A stretch of 64,000 bases of DNA. Source: Candidatus Cloacimonadota bacterium (GTDB lineage: Bacteria; Cloacimonadota; Cloacimonadia; Cloacimonadales; TCS61). The translations under genes and the position numbers were made by a program. The DNA lies in NCBI GenBank assembly GCA_021734835.1, contig JAIPIH010000001.1, positions 248,001 through 312,000 on the forward strand, given 5' to 3'. This document shows positions 25,688 to 35,344 of the stretch, one piece after another (positions within the stretch are counted from its first letter, which is position 1; every line of letters begins with the position of its first letter). The notes below the pieces were generated by a model. The model saw only the letters and a list, made by a program, of their open reading frames with translations. It made no database searches and was not told the DNA's origin.

Positions 25688-27670
25688 TTATTTCTCATCA
25701 TCATCTACAACTTCATAATCAGCATCCACAGGGCTATCTTCTTCTTCATTGCTTTTCGGTTGTTGTTTTTGACCGCCCATTTTACCCGGATCAAATTCGG
25801 CATTTCCCATATTAGGATCAGTTCCACCCTGACCTTGTTGTTTTTGCATTTCAGCATAAACAATCTCGCCGATCTTTTGAGCTTTCTTAGCAAGTTCATC
25901 ACGGGCAGCTTCATATTCTTCTTTAGAAGCTTGTTTTTTATTTAGTTCTTCCAGTTTACTTTTAGCTTCCTTGATTGCATCTTCTACAGTTTTCTTCTCA
26001 TCACCCTTTAATTTATCTGAATGTTCTTCCATGCTTTTTTCTGTGGAGAAGATCAGAGTATCTAACTCGTTGCGAGCATTAATTGACTCTTTGGTCTTTT
26101 TATCGTCATCAGCATGAGCTTCAGCATCTTTAACCATTCTCTCGATTTCACTTTCATCCAGCGATCCAGTACGTTCAATCTTTATAGACTGCTCTTTTCC
26201 TGTACCTTTATCTTTGGCAGAAACATGCAGGATCCCGTTAGCATCTATATCAAAAGTAACTTCAATTTGTGGAACTCCACGCGGTGCTGCCGGTATTCCG
26301 GTAAGCTCAAAATTTCCAAGCCTTCTGTTATCTGTAGCCATTGAGCGCTCACCCTGTAATACAACAATAGATACAGCAGGTTGATTATCTGATGCAGTTG
26401 AAAATACCTGACTCTTCTTAGTCGGAATAGTTGTATTTCTTTCGATCAATGAAGTCATCACACCACCTAGAGTTTCAATACCCAGGGAGAGAGGAGTAAC
26501 ATCCAGAAGCAGAATATCGTTAAGGTTTTCATCACCAGAAAGAATTCCGCCTTGGATGCCTGCGCCAACTGCAACGACTTCGTCCGGATTCACACTTTTA
26601 TTGGCTTTTTTGCCGAAGAATTTTTCAATAGCTTCTATTACCGCAGGCACTCTTGTACTTCCACCTACAACTAATATTTCATCAATATCTTTTGCTGTTA
26701 ATTTAGCATCTTTAAGGGCAATTTTACATGGATCGATAGAACGAGCGATAAGATCGCCTACCATTCTATTGAATTGAGAAAGAGACAGATCGAGATTCAA
26801 ATGTTTAGGTCCGGAAGCATCAGCCGTAATGAATGGCAGGTTGATGTTTGTAGTCTGAGTTCCGGATAGTTCTATCTTGGCTTTTTCAGCAGCCTCTTTT
26901 ATCCTCTGCAGCGCCATAGCGTCACTGGCAAGGTCGACCCCTTCCTGTTTTTTGAATTCACTCAAAATCCAATCCATGATTTTTTTATCAAAGTCATCTC
27001 CACCAAGATGTGTGTCGCCATTTGTAGAAAGAACTTCTACAACGCCTTCAGCAACTTCCAGAATTGAGATATCAAAGGTTCCACCACCTAAATCGTAAAC
27101 TGCAACTTTTTCTTCTTTTTTATTATCAAGTCCGTAAGCCAGAGCAGCAGCAGTTGGTTCATTAATAATTCTTTTTACTTCCAGTCCGGCAATTTTACCA
27201 GCATCTTTAGTTGCCTGTCTCTGAGCATCATTGAAATATGCAGGTACAGTTATCACAGCTTCAGTAATTTTTGTTCCTAAATGGGATTCTGCAGTCTCTT
27301 TCATTTTTGTAAGTATCATGGCAGAGATTTCTTGAGGTGTGAAATCTTTGTTTTCTACGTCGATATGGACTGTAGCTTCACCAAATTTACCACCTTTAAC
27401 CTGATAATTCACATTTTTAATCTCAGATTCTACTTCATTAAGCTGTCTTCCCATAAATCTCTTGATTGATGAGACAGTATTCTTCGGATTAGTTACAGCT
27501 TGTCGTTTTGCAACCTGCCCGACCAATCTTTGCTTGTCTTTTGTAAATGCAACTACAGACGGGGTAGTTCTAGATCCTTCAGCGTTTTGGATTACGGTTG
27601 GTTTTCCACCTTCCATAACGCTAACGCAGGAGTTTGTTGTTCCAAGGTCAATACCAATTATTTTACCCAT
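25688..27670 (-). CDS. dnaK: Chaperone DnaK (Hsp70)
   Basis: A 660-residue Hsp70. The start is the ATG at 27670, five bases after a GGAGG site; the frame extends four codons further without support. The ATPase domain has [27 protein letters not shown] and [10 protein letters not shown]. The interdomain linker [14 protein letters not shown] leads to the peptide-binding domain, and the lid ends in an acidic, disordered tail ([13 protein letters not shown]). It binds and releases unfolded proteins with DnaJ and GrpE. It lies between grpE (15 bases) and dnaJ, downstream of two CIRCE-like sites. Confidence 0.98.
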   Translation of the reverse strand: MGKIIGIDLGTTNSCVSVMEGGKPTVIQNAEGSRTTPSVVAFTKDKQRLVGQVAKRQAVTNPKNTVSSIKRFMGRQLNEVESEIKNVNYQVKGGKFGEATVHIDVENKDFTPQEISAMILTKMKETAESHLGTKITEAVITVPAYFNDAQRQATKDAGKIAGLEVKRIINEPTAAALAYGLDNKKEEKVAVYDLGGGTFDISILEVAEGVVEVLSTNGDTHLGGDDFDKKIMDWILSEFKKQEGVDLASDAMALQRIKEAAEKAKIELSGTQTTNINLPFITADASGPKHLNLDLSLSQFNRMVGDLIARSIDPCKIALKDAKLTAKDIDEILVVGGSTRVPAVIEAIEKFFGKKANKSVNPDEVVAVGAGIQGGILSGDENLNDILLLDVTPLSLGIETLGGVMTSLIERNTTIPTKKSQVFSTASDNQPAVSIVVLQGERSMATDNRRLGNFELTGIPAAPRGVPQIEVTFDIDANGILHVSAKDKGTGKEQSIKIERTGSLDESEIERMVKDAEAHADDDKKTKESINARNELDTLIFSTEKSMEEHSDKLKGDEKKTVEDAIKEAKSKLEELNKKQASKEEYEAARDELAKKAQKIGEIVYAEMQKQQGQGGTDPNMGNAEFDPGKMGGQKQQPKSNEEEDSPVDADYEVVDDDEK

Positions 27671-27684
27671 AATATCCTCCAATA

Positions 27685-28245
27685 TTATTTATTTTTATTT
27701 TTCTTTTTTAGTTTTGTTTCCTCAGGTTTTTCTCCATTGGAAACAGCGACGCGTGCCGGTCTAATGACTTTAGAGTTCATTTTATAGCCATTTTGGATGA
27801 CAGCAGCGACTTTATTTTCTTTCAGATCAGATGGGATATGAGCCAGAGCTTCATGCAGCTGCGGATCAAATTCCTTACCAATAGCATCGATCTTTTCCAC
27901 ACCTTCTTTTTTCAGAACTCCATCCAGTTGTTGGAAAATGAGATCAATTCCCTTTTCATATGATTCCCGATTTTTTTCTACTTCCGGATGCAGTGCACGT
28001 TCAAAATTGTCTAGCACATCGCATAGTTCCAGGACTATTCTTTCAGTTGCATTTTTGATCCAGGCAGATTTTTCGGTACTGCTTCTACGTCTGAAATTTT
28101 CAAATTCAGCTGCATTTCTGATCCATTTGTCCTTCAACGCAGCATTTTCAGTCTGAAGTTTTTCGTATTTTTCTTCTAAAGTAATGACTTTTTCCTTTTT
28201 TTCGTTTTTACTTTCAGTTTCTTTTTTCGTTGTTTTTTTGGTCAT
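27685..28245 (-). CDS. grpE: Nucleotide exchange factor GrpE
   Basis: A 186-residue GrpE. It has a lysine/glutamate-rich N-terminal arm, a long coiled coil ([25 protein letters not shown]) and the C-terminal beta-wing with [13 protein letters not shown] and [20 protein letters not shown], the family signature. It releases ADP from DnaK and acts as a thermosensor in some bacteria. Its ATG overlaps the hrcA stop in an ATGA arrangement, so the two genes are translationally coupled. The very lysine-rich end (KLKKKNKNK) is unusual but short. Confidence 0.96.
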   Translation of the reverse strand: MTKKTTKKETESKNEKKEKVITLEEKYEKLQTENAALKDKWIRNAAEFENFRRRSSTEKSAWIKNATERIVLELCDVLDNFERALHPEVEKNRESYEKGIDLIFQQLDGVLKKEGVEKIDAIGKEFDPQLHEALAHIPSDLKENKVAAVIQNGYKMNSKVIRPARVAVSNGEKPEETKLKKKNKNK

Positions 28246-29288
28246 TTTTTAGTTACCACCATTCCTTTTTTTGTGGTTTCAGTTATCATTTCAGCAATAT
28301 CCCGAATGATCGCGATATTTTTTTTATAATCCATTCTGGTAGGTCCCAGAACTCCCAAGAACCCCGGAATTCCGAAGATCTGATATTTGGCAAAGATCAA
28401 GGCATAATTAGCTAATTCAGTTTGAGCCAGATCCTCACCCATTAAAATATTGTAGTTGTTATCATTGTTTTTTTGCATGAGGTTTATCAGATAATCTTGT
28501 CTCTGCATAAAGTTCAAAAATGATAAAATCTCTTTTTTATCGTTGAATTCAGGTTGCTCAAGAAATGAGATGTTACCATCAAAATGAATATAATAACTAC
28601 TAATCTCAGAAAAAGCATTTTGCAGTTCTTCCAAGAATTGTTTTAATATGATATTCTCTTCTGTAACTTTCTCGGCAATTTCGTCGATTACCGTATTCTG
28701 AATATCGAAAATGCGCTGCCCAACCAAAGAATCATTAATATAACGGACAATTGCCTTCAATTGAAAAAGTGAAATATTATGATCACATTTTAAAATCACT
28801 GTTTTATCGAGACCTGAATCCAGACTTACAACAAAAAGTAATTTATCCTGAGAAATTTTAAAGACTTCAAGATGTTCCAAATATCCGTAAGATATTTCAG
28901 GTTCTGCTACGAAACTCAACTGATCTGTTTCACGAGCAAGCAATTGCATAATGTAATGAAGTGCTAACGGAATATCTTTATAATATTTTATTAGAATATC
29001 CCGCAGGATATTCAAATTACTGAATTTTTGTTCTGATTCCTGGCCGAGGCTTTCTTTAATATAATTTCTATAACCCTGAATCGTTGGTATTCTGCCGGCA
29101 GAAGTATGAGGTTGATAGATCAAATTTGATTTCTCAAGTTTATTCATATCTATCCGTATAGTCGCAGGGCTGGCATTTTCAATGTATTTATCGCTTATCA
29201 GTTTTGAGGATATCGGCTCACATGAGCTGATATATTCTTCCACTACATGTTTCAGAACCTGCTTTCTGCGCAACTCATTCTTCTTCAT
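28242..29288 (-). CDS. hrcA: Heat-inducible transcription repressor HrcA
   Basis: A 348-residue HrcA with an N-terminal winged helix (RRKQVLKHVVEEYISS, ASPATIRIDMNKLEKSNLI, then HTSAGRIPTIQGYRNYI), a central GAF-like dimerisation domain and a C-terminal GPTRMDYKKNIAIIRDIAE segment. HrcA binds CIRCE inverted repeats and is kept active by GroE. I start at the second Met (29288), which gives the usual MKKNELRRKQVL N-terminus. Two CIRCE-like sites lie upstream, so it represses its own operon. It leads hrcA-grpE-dnaK-dnaJ. Confidence 0.96.
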   Translation of the reverse strand: MKKNELRRKQVLKHVVEEYISSCEPISSKLISDKYIENASPATIRIDMNKLEKSNLIYQPHTSAGRIPTIQGYRNYIKESLGQESEQKFSNLNILRDILIKYYKDIPLALHYIMQLLARETDQLSFVAEPEISYGYLEHLEVFKISQDKLLFVVSLDSGLDKTVILKCDHNISLFQLKAIVRYINDSLVGQRIFDIQNTVIDEIAEKVTEENIILKQFLEELQNAFSEISSYYIHFDGNISFLEQPEFNDKKEILSFLNFMQRQDYLINLMQKNNDNNYNILMGEDLAQTELANYALIFAKYQIFGIPGFLGVLGPTRMDYKKNIAIIRDIAEMITETTKKGMVVTKK

Positions 29289-29306
29289 ATTTAACCTCAA
29301 TTTTTT

Positions 29307-29333
29307 TTAGCACTTTTTCTTGCTAATTGCTAA
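29307..29333. promoter_or_regulatory. CIRCE-like operator, downstream copy
   Basis: Left arm TTAGCACTT (29307-29315), a 9-base spacer and right arm AATTGCTAA (29325-29333). The left arm differs from the CIRCE consensus TTAGCACTC at one position; the right arm matches seven of nine positions of GAGTGCTAA. It lies between the predicted promoter and the hrcA start, in the 5' leader. Confidence 0.6.
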
Positions 29334-29341
29334 CTGATGAC

Positions 29342-29369
29342 AAATTAATTTGGAATAATCAAATGTCAA
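29342..29369 (-). promoter_or_regulatory. Candidate promoter of hrcA-grpE-dnaK-dnaJ
   Basis: On the minus strand TTGACA (29364-29369), a 16-base spacer and TAATTT (29342-29347). It is bracketed by the two CIRCE-like sites. Confidence 0.55.
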
Positions 29370-29377
29370 ATAAATTT

Positions 29378-29404
29378 TTAGCAGACAAAGCAAGGGAGTG
29401 CTAA
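29378..29404. promoter_or_regulatory. CIRCE-like operator, upstream copy
   Basis: Left arm TTAGCAGAC (29378-29386), a 9-base spacer and a perfect right arm GAGTGCTAA (29396-29404). The left arm keeps seven of nine consensus bases. It ends 8 bases before the -35 element on the minus strand. Confidence 0.7.
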
Positions 29405-29575
29405 TAATAGATCAGATATTATGTTTTGTTTAAGCTCTTATCTTAAATAAATAAACTATGATTGCAAAATCAGGCGATTAATTATAATGAAAAGTAATAA
29501 TTAATTCTCTTTTTATTTATGTTGACGGCTTAAAGCTGTTGAGCTAGCTTTTGGTAAATTAGCTCAGGGGAATTT

Positions 29576-30607
29576 ATGAAAATAGTAAAAAAGATTTTAT
29601 TTTTTATATCGCTCTTTCTGCTCTACATAATAATCCGAGAATTTATTGATCTATATACTTCCATACAGAATATAAACATATATGCTGGTTATGGTTTTCT
29701 TATAGTACTAGCATCAGTTACAATCTACTTTGTGATAATTCCGATATTCAAAATTATTAGGATCCCCAGAAATTACGGACCAGCTCGAAGTTTGGAAACG
29801 GAAAAGAGTTTGATCTCTAAAAGAATGATCAAATTCAGGAATAACAAATTTCTTCTGGAAAGCGGTTTCGATTTTTCTGAACTTGATGATAGTAAAGAAT
29901 CCTACTTAAAAATTGTCAAAGTGTTGGAAAAAGAAGTAGATAAAATTCGCCGTAGACATGTTTCGCAACTTTTTTATAGTACAAGCATTGCTCAGAACGG
30001 ATTTTTGGATGCACTCTTCATATTATCTGCCAGTATTAACCACATCAAAGAAATATTTATATTATACAATGGCAGAGTATCCAATCGTGATCTGCTGACG
30101 ATTGCTAAAAAAGTATATTATTCCATGGCGATTGGAGGATCGGAAGGTGCAGAATATGCTACTGAAGAGGTTTTCTCCAAGCTGGCAACTGATAGTTTAA
30201 AAAGTATTCCGTTCATCGACAAGATCCTTTCATCAATTGTGGACGGACTTGTTAACGCAACATTATTGACCAGGATATCCTTTATTACAGAAAATTATTG
30301 TAAGCTCACTTATCTAAAATCGGATAGAGATATATATCCTTCTCCTGCCTTTGTAATAAATTCAGCAAAAAATATAACGGCAGATATGGTTGAGAGAACC
30401 TTTAAATCTATCCGAAAGATGACATTTGAGAAATCAGTGAATTTTGCCTTAGTAGCCGCCAATCCGATAGGTTATGTATTAGGGAAGACAATTGATCGAT
30501 CTGGTAAATTTGAAGCTGAAAAAAAAGAAAAGTTGAAAGAACACGCCAAATTAGTAGGAAATCCATTGATATTTGGTTTAGAAAAATTAATTAAAAGTTT
30601 AAGGTAG
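29576..30607 (+). CDS. DUF697-like membrane protein
   Basis: A 343-residue protein with two N-terminal membrane helices (about 5-20 and 38-58), a charged cytoplasmic middle part and a C-terminal half rich in Gly/Ser/Ala with AKKVYYSMAIGGSEGAEYA, SIPFIDKILSSIVDGLVNA and LLTRISFITENYCKLTY. This resembles the DUF697/YcjF-type domain, usually found near or fused to small GTPases. No GTPase domain is visible in it or beside it, and the function is unknown. A GGGGAATTT site precedes the ATG. It diverges from the heat-shock operon, with the two start sites about 290 bases apart. Confidence 0.6.
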   Translation: MKIVKKILFFISLFLLYIIIREFIDLYTSIQNINIYAGYGFLIVLASVTIYFVIIPIFKIIRIPRNYGPARSLETEKSLISKRMIKFRNNKFLLESGFDFSELDDSKESYLKIVKVLEKEVDKIRRRHVSQLFYSTSIAQNGFLDALFILSASINHIKEIFILYNGRVSNRDLLTIAKKVYYSMAIGGSEGAEYATEEVFSKLATDSLKSIPFIDKILSSIVDGLVNATLLTRISFITENYCKLTYLKSDRDIYPSPAFVINSAKNITADMVERTFKSIRKMTFEKSVNFALVAANPIGYVLGKTIDRSGKFEAEKKEKLKEHAKLVGNPLIFGLEKLIKSLR

Positions 30608-30687
30608 CGCTAATGCAATCTCAGTATAAAATTTTTCGAGTTCGAATGATCTCAACCTAAGTCTTATTAATTTGAAAATTATATCCA

Positions 30688-33054
30688 TTATTTATTTTTA
30701 ACGAATTTATCAAACCATTCAATCATTTCAGCCAGGACATGCAAGCCGGATTCTCTAGCTCTGTAGGAATGTCCTTCGAAAGGCATGATAACTAATTTAG
30801 CTGTACCGCTGTTACCTTGAAGAGCTTGAAAGAAGCGTATTGACTGCATCGGATATGTTCCTGCATTCGGGTCGTCATCTCCGTGGATCAGAAGTATAGG
30901 TTCAGTTATTTTTTCAGCATGAGCGAATGGAGAGACCTCCAGATAAAATTCTTTAGCCTCCCAAAAAGTCCGTCTTTCATTCTGAAATCCGAAGGGTGTA
31001 AGAGTGCGATTATAAGCACCGCTTCTGGCAATGCCGGCAGTGCAAATGTTGCTGTGTGCCAGTACATTAGCCACCATAAACGCGCCATAACTGTGACCTG
31101 TGATCCCGACTCTGTCAGGATCTATTATTCCCCTTGAATTAAGATAGTCAATCGCAGCCTGAACACTGTTCACAGTTTGTTCTATAAATGTTTCGTTAAC
31201 AGTTTCCGGATCACCAACAATGGGAATTGATGCTTTTGTGAGAACTGCATAACCCAGTAAGGCAAAATAGCGGATAGAAGCACCTCTGAATCTGTTGAAT
31301 TTATTGGAAGTTGTTTTTACTTGACCGGCAGTGGTGCTGTCGGCATATTCCTGAGGGTAAGCATTGAATACAAGCGGAAGTTTGGCACCTTCTTTAAAAT
31401 CAGCTGGCAGATAAAGCTCGCCTGAAAGCGGAATCCCGTCTTTTCGTGTAAAAGTGATCATTTCTTTTTTCAATTCTGTGAGTTGTGTAAAATTATTGGG
31501 ATAATCCGTAATTGCCGAGTATTGTTTTGTTTTGAGGTCTACAAAGAAATAATTCGGTGGTTCTTTCTGAGATTGACTACGAATAATAATTTTATTAAGA
31601 TTTTTATCTACGAAATTTTTCATAGTTTCGTGATGATCCTCACGACAGCGAAAGAGAATTTCAATCTGTTTTGTGATCAGATTGAATTTTGATAGAAATG
31701 GATAGTTTCCTTGCGGAGTAGCGCCAAGATCATTCTGATAGAAAATCCAATCTCCATCTTTGATAAATACGTTTCCCCCATTGTTAGTTTTTTTCAGCAC
31801 TAACTTACCCGGATGATTATATACGTCGCGCTTGCTGAGACCATGGATAAGAACCGGAGCTTTCCCTTTCTGACATAACCAGCCTTTTTCCCATAATCTA
31901 TCACGATCATATTCATAATAGATAAACTCATCTTCATCCTGAGACCAAGTAATAGAAGAAAAGCGATGTTCAATTTTAAGCAACTCTTTGGGAGAAGCTG
32001 TTCCTGGAAAATTCTGCTGCATGATCTTATCACGGTATTCTGCTATTATTTTCGGATCACCATTATCTAAGGCTTCCACCCAAATAAGTGATGCTGCTTT
32101 AAGCGGTTGCCATTCGAAACTTCTCGGTCCGATTACTCTACCACCCATGGGGATTTCATCTTGTAAAGGACGTGAATGCAGCAGGTGAATCAACTTTCCG
32201 GTTTTATTTAACACCTGATATTCTTTGGCAAAACGATAATAGGGCAACATATATGAATATGGACGATGTATTCGTTCTACCAGCAGATATTCATTATCCG
32301 GTGAAAGTTTTACATCTTCGTAAATGCCAATATCGCCAACTTTTATTAATTTGCCCGTCTGGGTATCTAAAATTACCAGTTGCGAAGTAAAATAATAATC
32401 AAACAGTTTTTCATCATAAACATTAGTTAACAGATGCTGATAAGTGAGAGAGGTATTTTTTTTGCCATAATTTTCTTCAATTATCGGAGTTTCAGGGACA
32501 ATTGGTTTTGCCGGCTCCTGTTTGCGTTTTTTATTTATTATCTTTAGTAAAATACTATTATTATCATTCAACCAGCAGATAATGCCATCTTTCCACATAT
32601 CATTGATAAAAAAACCTGATTGAACTTTACATATACCTGTTTCCAGATCTGCTATGAGCAATTGCACGCCGTTAATAGTTTCATTCAATAAAGCAAGTTT
32701 TTTATTATCCTTGGAAATTTTTATTTTTCTTATCTTTGCATCTGCGGGAAGATCCAGAGACAAACGGTTTTTTGTTGTGAGATTCAATATGTTAATTCCG
32801 GTAATGGGATACGAATCCAAAGGAGCATTTAACCTTTTTGAGAATTTTTTTCCTGCCAATTTTAAGGAAGGATCACTTAATTGTTGAAGATTTTGATGTA
32901 ATTGATAAGTCATCTCAAGTCCAAAATTCTCAAACTGCACAAATTTGATATATGGGTTACCAAGTGTATCATAAATATCAACAATATTTTTAGCAGGTAG
33001 TTTATACGAAGTTTGCGCATTTAACATTAACAGTGCCCCCGATAAAATAATCAT
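30688..33054 (-). CDS. Secreted S9-family serine peptidase (acyl-aminoacyl/dipeptidyl peptidase type)
   Basis: A 788-residue prolyl-oligopeptidase-type enzyme. The N-terminal part forms a beta-propeller-like region with repeated TGKLIKVGDIGIYEDVKLSPD blocks. The C-terminal alpha/beta hydrolase has GITGHSYGAFM (nucleophile Ser), LLIHGDDDPNAG (Asp) and PFEGHSYRARE (His). A short hydrophobic leader ending LMLNAQTS looks like a signal peptide. The start is uncertain: the ATG at 33054 has no ribosome site, while open codons upstream (from 33093) would add the usual Lys-rich signal-peptide start but lack a standard initiation codon. It likely degrades peptides in the periplasm or outside the cell. 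Confidence 0.88.
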   Translation of the reverse strand: MIILSGALLMLNAQTSYKLPAKNIVDIYDTLGNPYIKFVQFENFGLEMTYQLHQNLQQLSDPSLKLAGKKFSKRLNAPLDSYPITGINILNLTTKNRLSLDLPADAKIRKIKISKDNKKLALLNETINGVQLLIADLETGICKVQSGFFINDMWKDGIICWLNDNNSILLKIINKKRKQEPAKPIVPETPIIEENYGKKNTSLTYQHLLTNVYDEKLFDYYFTSQLVILDTQTGKLIKVGDIGIYEDVKLSPDNEYLLVERIHRPYSYMLPYYRFAKEYQVLNKTGKLIHLLHSRPLQDEIPMGGRVIGPRSFEWQPLKAASLIWVEALDNGDPKIIAEYRDKIMQQNFPGTASPKELLKIEHRFSSITWSQDEDEFIYYEYDRDRLWEKGWLCQKGKAPVLIHGLSKRDVYNHPGKLVLKKTNNGGNVFIKDGDWIFYQNDLGATPQGNYPFLSKFNLITKQIEILFRCREDHHETMKNFVDKNLNKIIIRSQSQKEPPNYFFVDLKTKQYSAITDYPNNFTQLTELKKEMITFTRKDGIPLSGELYLPADFKEGAKLPLVFNAYPQEYADSTTAGQVKTTSNKFNRFRGASIRYFALLGYAVLTKASIPIVGDPETVNETFIEQTVNSVQAAIDYLNSRGIIDPDRVGITGHSYGAFMVANVLAHSNICTAGIARSGAYNRTLTPFGFQNERRTFWEAKEFYLEVSPFAHAEKITEPILLIHGDDDPNAGTYPMQSIRFFQALQGNSGTAKLVIMPFEGHSYRARESGLHVLAEMIEWFDKFVKNK

Positions 33055-33172
33055 ACAACAGATTTTTTTCTTTAATAATCTCCAATAAGGCTTTCATGCA
33101 GTTATTTCCGAAGATCTAGTTTTACACAATTCGACCAGAGATCAGTTCTGTAAAAAGTTGGTTTTCAAGTAT

Positions 33173-34318
33173 TTAATTACCTAAAATCCCCAGCAGAACA
33201 CCTGCAGCAACGGCAGAACCAATCACGCCGGCAACGTTAGGTGCCATGGCATGCATGAGAAGAAAATTACTGCGATCATATTTTTGTCCCATAGCATGTA
33301 CCACTCGTGCACTGTCAGGAACTGCACTTACTCCTGAAGCTCCTATCATTGGATTTAATTTATCTTTCAGGAATAAATTCATAACTTTAGCAAAAATAAC
33401 ACCAGTTGCAGTTGCAATTGCAAACGAAAATGCTCCCAAAGCAAATATCTTGATCGAACTGGCTGTAAGAAAGCCCATATTTACACCGTTCACCATTCTA
33501 ATCGCTTGGGTTGAAGCGCCAACACAAAGACCTAAAACTATTGTAATAATGTCTATAAGTGAATTGGAAGCAGTTCTGGCTAAACGTTCTGTAACACCGC
33601 TCTCTTTAAGCAGGTTACCAAAAAAAAGCATTCCCAAAAGTGATGATGCACCCGGAGCGATGAGGATAGTTACCAGAGCAGCAATAATAGGAAAAAGTAT
33701 TTTCTCGCGTTTTTTAACTATACGGGAAGTTTTCATACGGATGAGTCGCTCTTTTTTAGTAGTTAGCAGTTTAATGATAGGTGGCTGAATAACCGGAACA
33801 AGAGCCATATAGGAATAAGCTGCTATTGCGATGGGACCAAGCAGATGTGGAGCAAGTTTGGTAGACAAGAATATCGAAGTAGGCCCGTCAGCTCCACCGA
33901 TAATACCAATAGCACCTGATTCCAAGACGTTGAATCCCAGCAGTAAAGAGCCAATAAAAGTTGCAAATATTCCGAATTGTGCTGCTGCCCCGAGTAAGAT
34001 CAATTTAGGGTTAGCTATCAAAGTTGAAAAATCTGTCATTGCACCTATCCCGAGGAATATAAGAGGAGGATATAATCCGAATTTTACACCTGTATAAAGT
34101 TGATTCATCACAGAGCCTGTGGAATAAACTCCATAAATTTCTGTTCCGGGTAGATTTCCTAAGATAACTCCAAAACCAATTGGGATTAGGAGTAATGGCT
34201 CATAATGTTTAGTAATTCCCAGATAAATGAAAATACTGCCAATTATGATCATGATCAAATAGGGAATTTGCAGTTGCGCCAGACCTGTAGTACCGAAAAA
34301 ATGTAGAAATTCTGTCAT
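33173..34318 (-). CDS. mmdB: Sodium-translocating decarboxylase beta subunit
   Basis: A 381-residue membrane subunit of biotin-dependent sodium pumps (MmdB/OadB/GcdB). It contains GIIGGADGPTSIFLSTKLAP with the key Asp of the cation channel, a second region with GASGVSAVPDSARVVH, and GLYPPLIFLGIGAMTDFS near residue 80. It decarboxylates carboxybiotin and couples this to Na+ export. Its ATG overlaps the stop of the biotin carrier gene by 4 bases. Together with mmdA, mmdD and mmdC upstream it makes a complete pump. Substrate assignment to methylmalonyl-CoA rests on the MmdA-like alpha subunit. Confidence 0.95.
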   Translation of the reverse strand: MTEFLHFFGTTGLAQLQIPYLIMIIIGSIFIYLGITKHYEPLLLIPIGFGVILGNLPGTEIYGVYSTGSVMNQLYTGVKFGLYPPLIFLGIGAMTDFSTLIANPKLILLGAAAQFGIFATFIGSLLLGFNVLESGAIGIIGGADGPTSIFLSTKLAPHLLGPIAIAAYSYMALVPVIQPPIIKLLTTKKERLIRMKTSRIVKKREKILFPIIAALVTILIAPGASSLLGMLFFGNLLKESGVTERLARTASNSLIDIITIVLGLCVGASTQAIRMVNGVNMGFLTASSIKIFALGAFSFAIATATGVIFAKVMNLFLKDKLNPMIGASGVSAVPDSARVVHAMGQKYDRSNFLLMHAMAPNVAGVIGSAVAAGVLLGILGN

Positions 34319-34752
34319 GCTTTAGACTCTCCTATTTCCATGAGTATTTGACCTTCCTGCACAGAATCTCCTTCCTTCACATGCAATCTTTTCACAACTC
34401 CGTCAGCATTAGAAGTGATTTCGGATTCCATTTTCATTGCTTCTAAGATCAGCACCGGATCGTCAACTTTAACTGATTCTCCCTCATTAACCAATAAGCG
34501 AAGAACAAGACCCGGGATAGGAGCTGAGATGTTTCCTTGAGCAGTCATGGGAGATTTTGTTTTTGAACTTACCGCATCCAGAACAGGTTTAATTTTTTCC
34601 TCACGCTCTATTTCCGGTTTACGGCGCTCGGTCTTCTCTAGCTCTATCTCATAATCAATACCATTAACTTCAACTATGATTTCAAATTGCTTATACTTTT
34701 TTATTTTAGCTACATATTCTTCATTGTTGATCTTCATTTTATAGGTTTTCAT
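34315..34752 (-). CDS. mmdC: Biotin carboxyl carrier protein of the decarboxylase
   Basis: A 145-residue carrier with an N-terminal beta segment, a flexible charged linker (about 45-70) and a C-terminal biotinyl domain with ILEAMKMESEI, whose Lys carries biotin. It shuttles CO2 from the carboxyltransferase (MmdA) to the membrane subunit (MmdB). The linker is richer in Glu/Lys than the Ala/Pro linkers of many MmdC proteins. It overlaps both neighbours by 4 bases, so it is translated together with them. Confidence 0.93.
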   Translation of the reverse strand: MKTYKMKINNEEYVAKIKKYKQFEIIVEVNGIDYEIELEKTERRKPEIEREEKIKPVLDAVSSKTKSPMTAQGNISAPIPGLVLRLLVNEGESVKVDDPVLILEAMKMESEITSNADGVVKRLHVKEGDSVQEGQILMEIGESKA

Positions 34753-35336
34753 CTATTACCTCGGATATCACTTCTCTCTGTTAAATATTTGTTTTCCATC
34801 ATTGCTGCTGATCGCCACAAACTTACTGAATCTCGTTTCCAAGTAAGTTCAATATTATTTTTTGCTTCAGCATCGTGAAGATACATTGCTGTGATGGCTG
34901 CAATTATCTCTTTGCTATCGAAATCTCGCCGCAAAGCTGAAACTTTTCCATGCGAAGTTTTTAGGGAAATTATCTTCTTTTTTTTATGGATGCCAATATG
35001 CTGTAAGGAAGAAATAATGATACCAACTATTATTAAACTTAAGAATACAATTCCCATACCGACAAAAATTATTCCGGAATAAAACGAACTCTTCTTCTGA
35101 TTATAATTATCAACTGCTGTTTTGATTTCGGTGCTGGAAATTCCCAATTCTGCAAGGTGGATATCATAAGATGGAATATTCTCCAGCTCAAGGAGTTGAA
35201 CCATTTTTTTAACCGGAATATTATACTTTACAGCTAATTCAGCGATTGTAGTTTCCCCAGTAATTTCTACTTGCTGCTGTGTTGCAAACCCCAAAGTATA
35301 AAACAAGCATAATATTAAAATAAATAAATTTTTCAT
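34749..35336 (-). CDS. mmdD: Decarboxylase gamma/delta subunit (OadG/MmdD-like) with N-terminal extension
   Basis: A 195-residue protein. A hydrophobic leader (about 1-18) is followed by a soluble stretch (20-82) with GETTIAELAVKYNIPVKKMV, then the single membrane helix expected for OadG/MmdD (about 87-112), a basic cluster HKKKK and a C-terminal tail with IIAAITAMYLHDAEAKN and a Trp/Arg segment. OadG-type subunits anchor the carboxyltransferase to the membrane pump. The extra N-terminal domain and leader place residues 20-82 outside the membrane, which is unusual because OadG normally begins at the membrane helix. It overlaps mmdC by 4 bases. Confidence 0.8.
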   Translation of the reverse strand: MKNLFILILCLFYTLGFATQQQVEITGETTIAELAVKYNIPVKKMVQLLELENIPSYDIHLAELGISSTEIKTAVDNYNQKKSSFYSGIIFVGMGIVFLSLIIVGIIISSLQHIGIHKKKKIISLKTSHGKVSALRRDFDSKEIIAAITAMYLHDAEAKNNIELTWKRDSVSLWRSAAMMENKYLTERSDIRGNR

Positions 35337-35344
35337 TTGTTATC

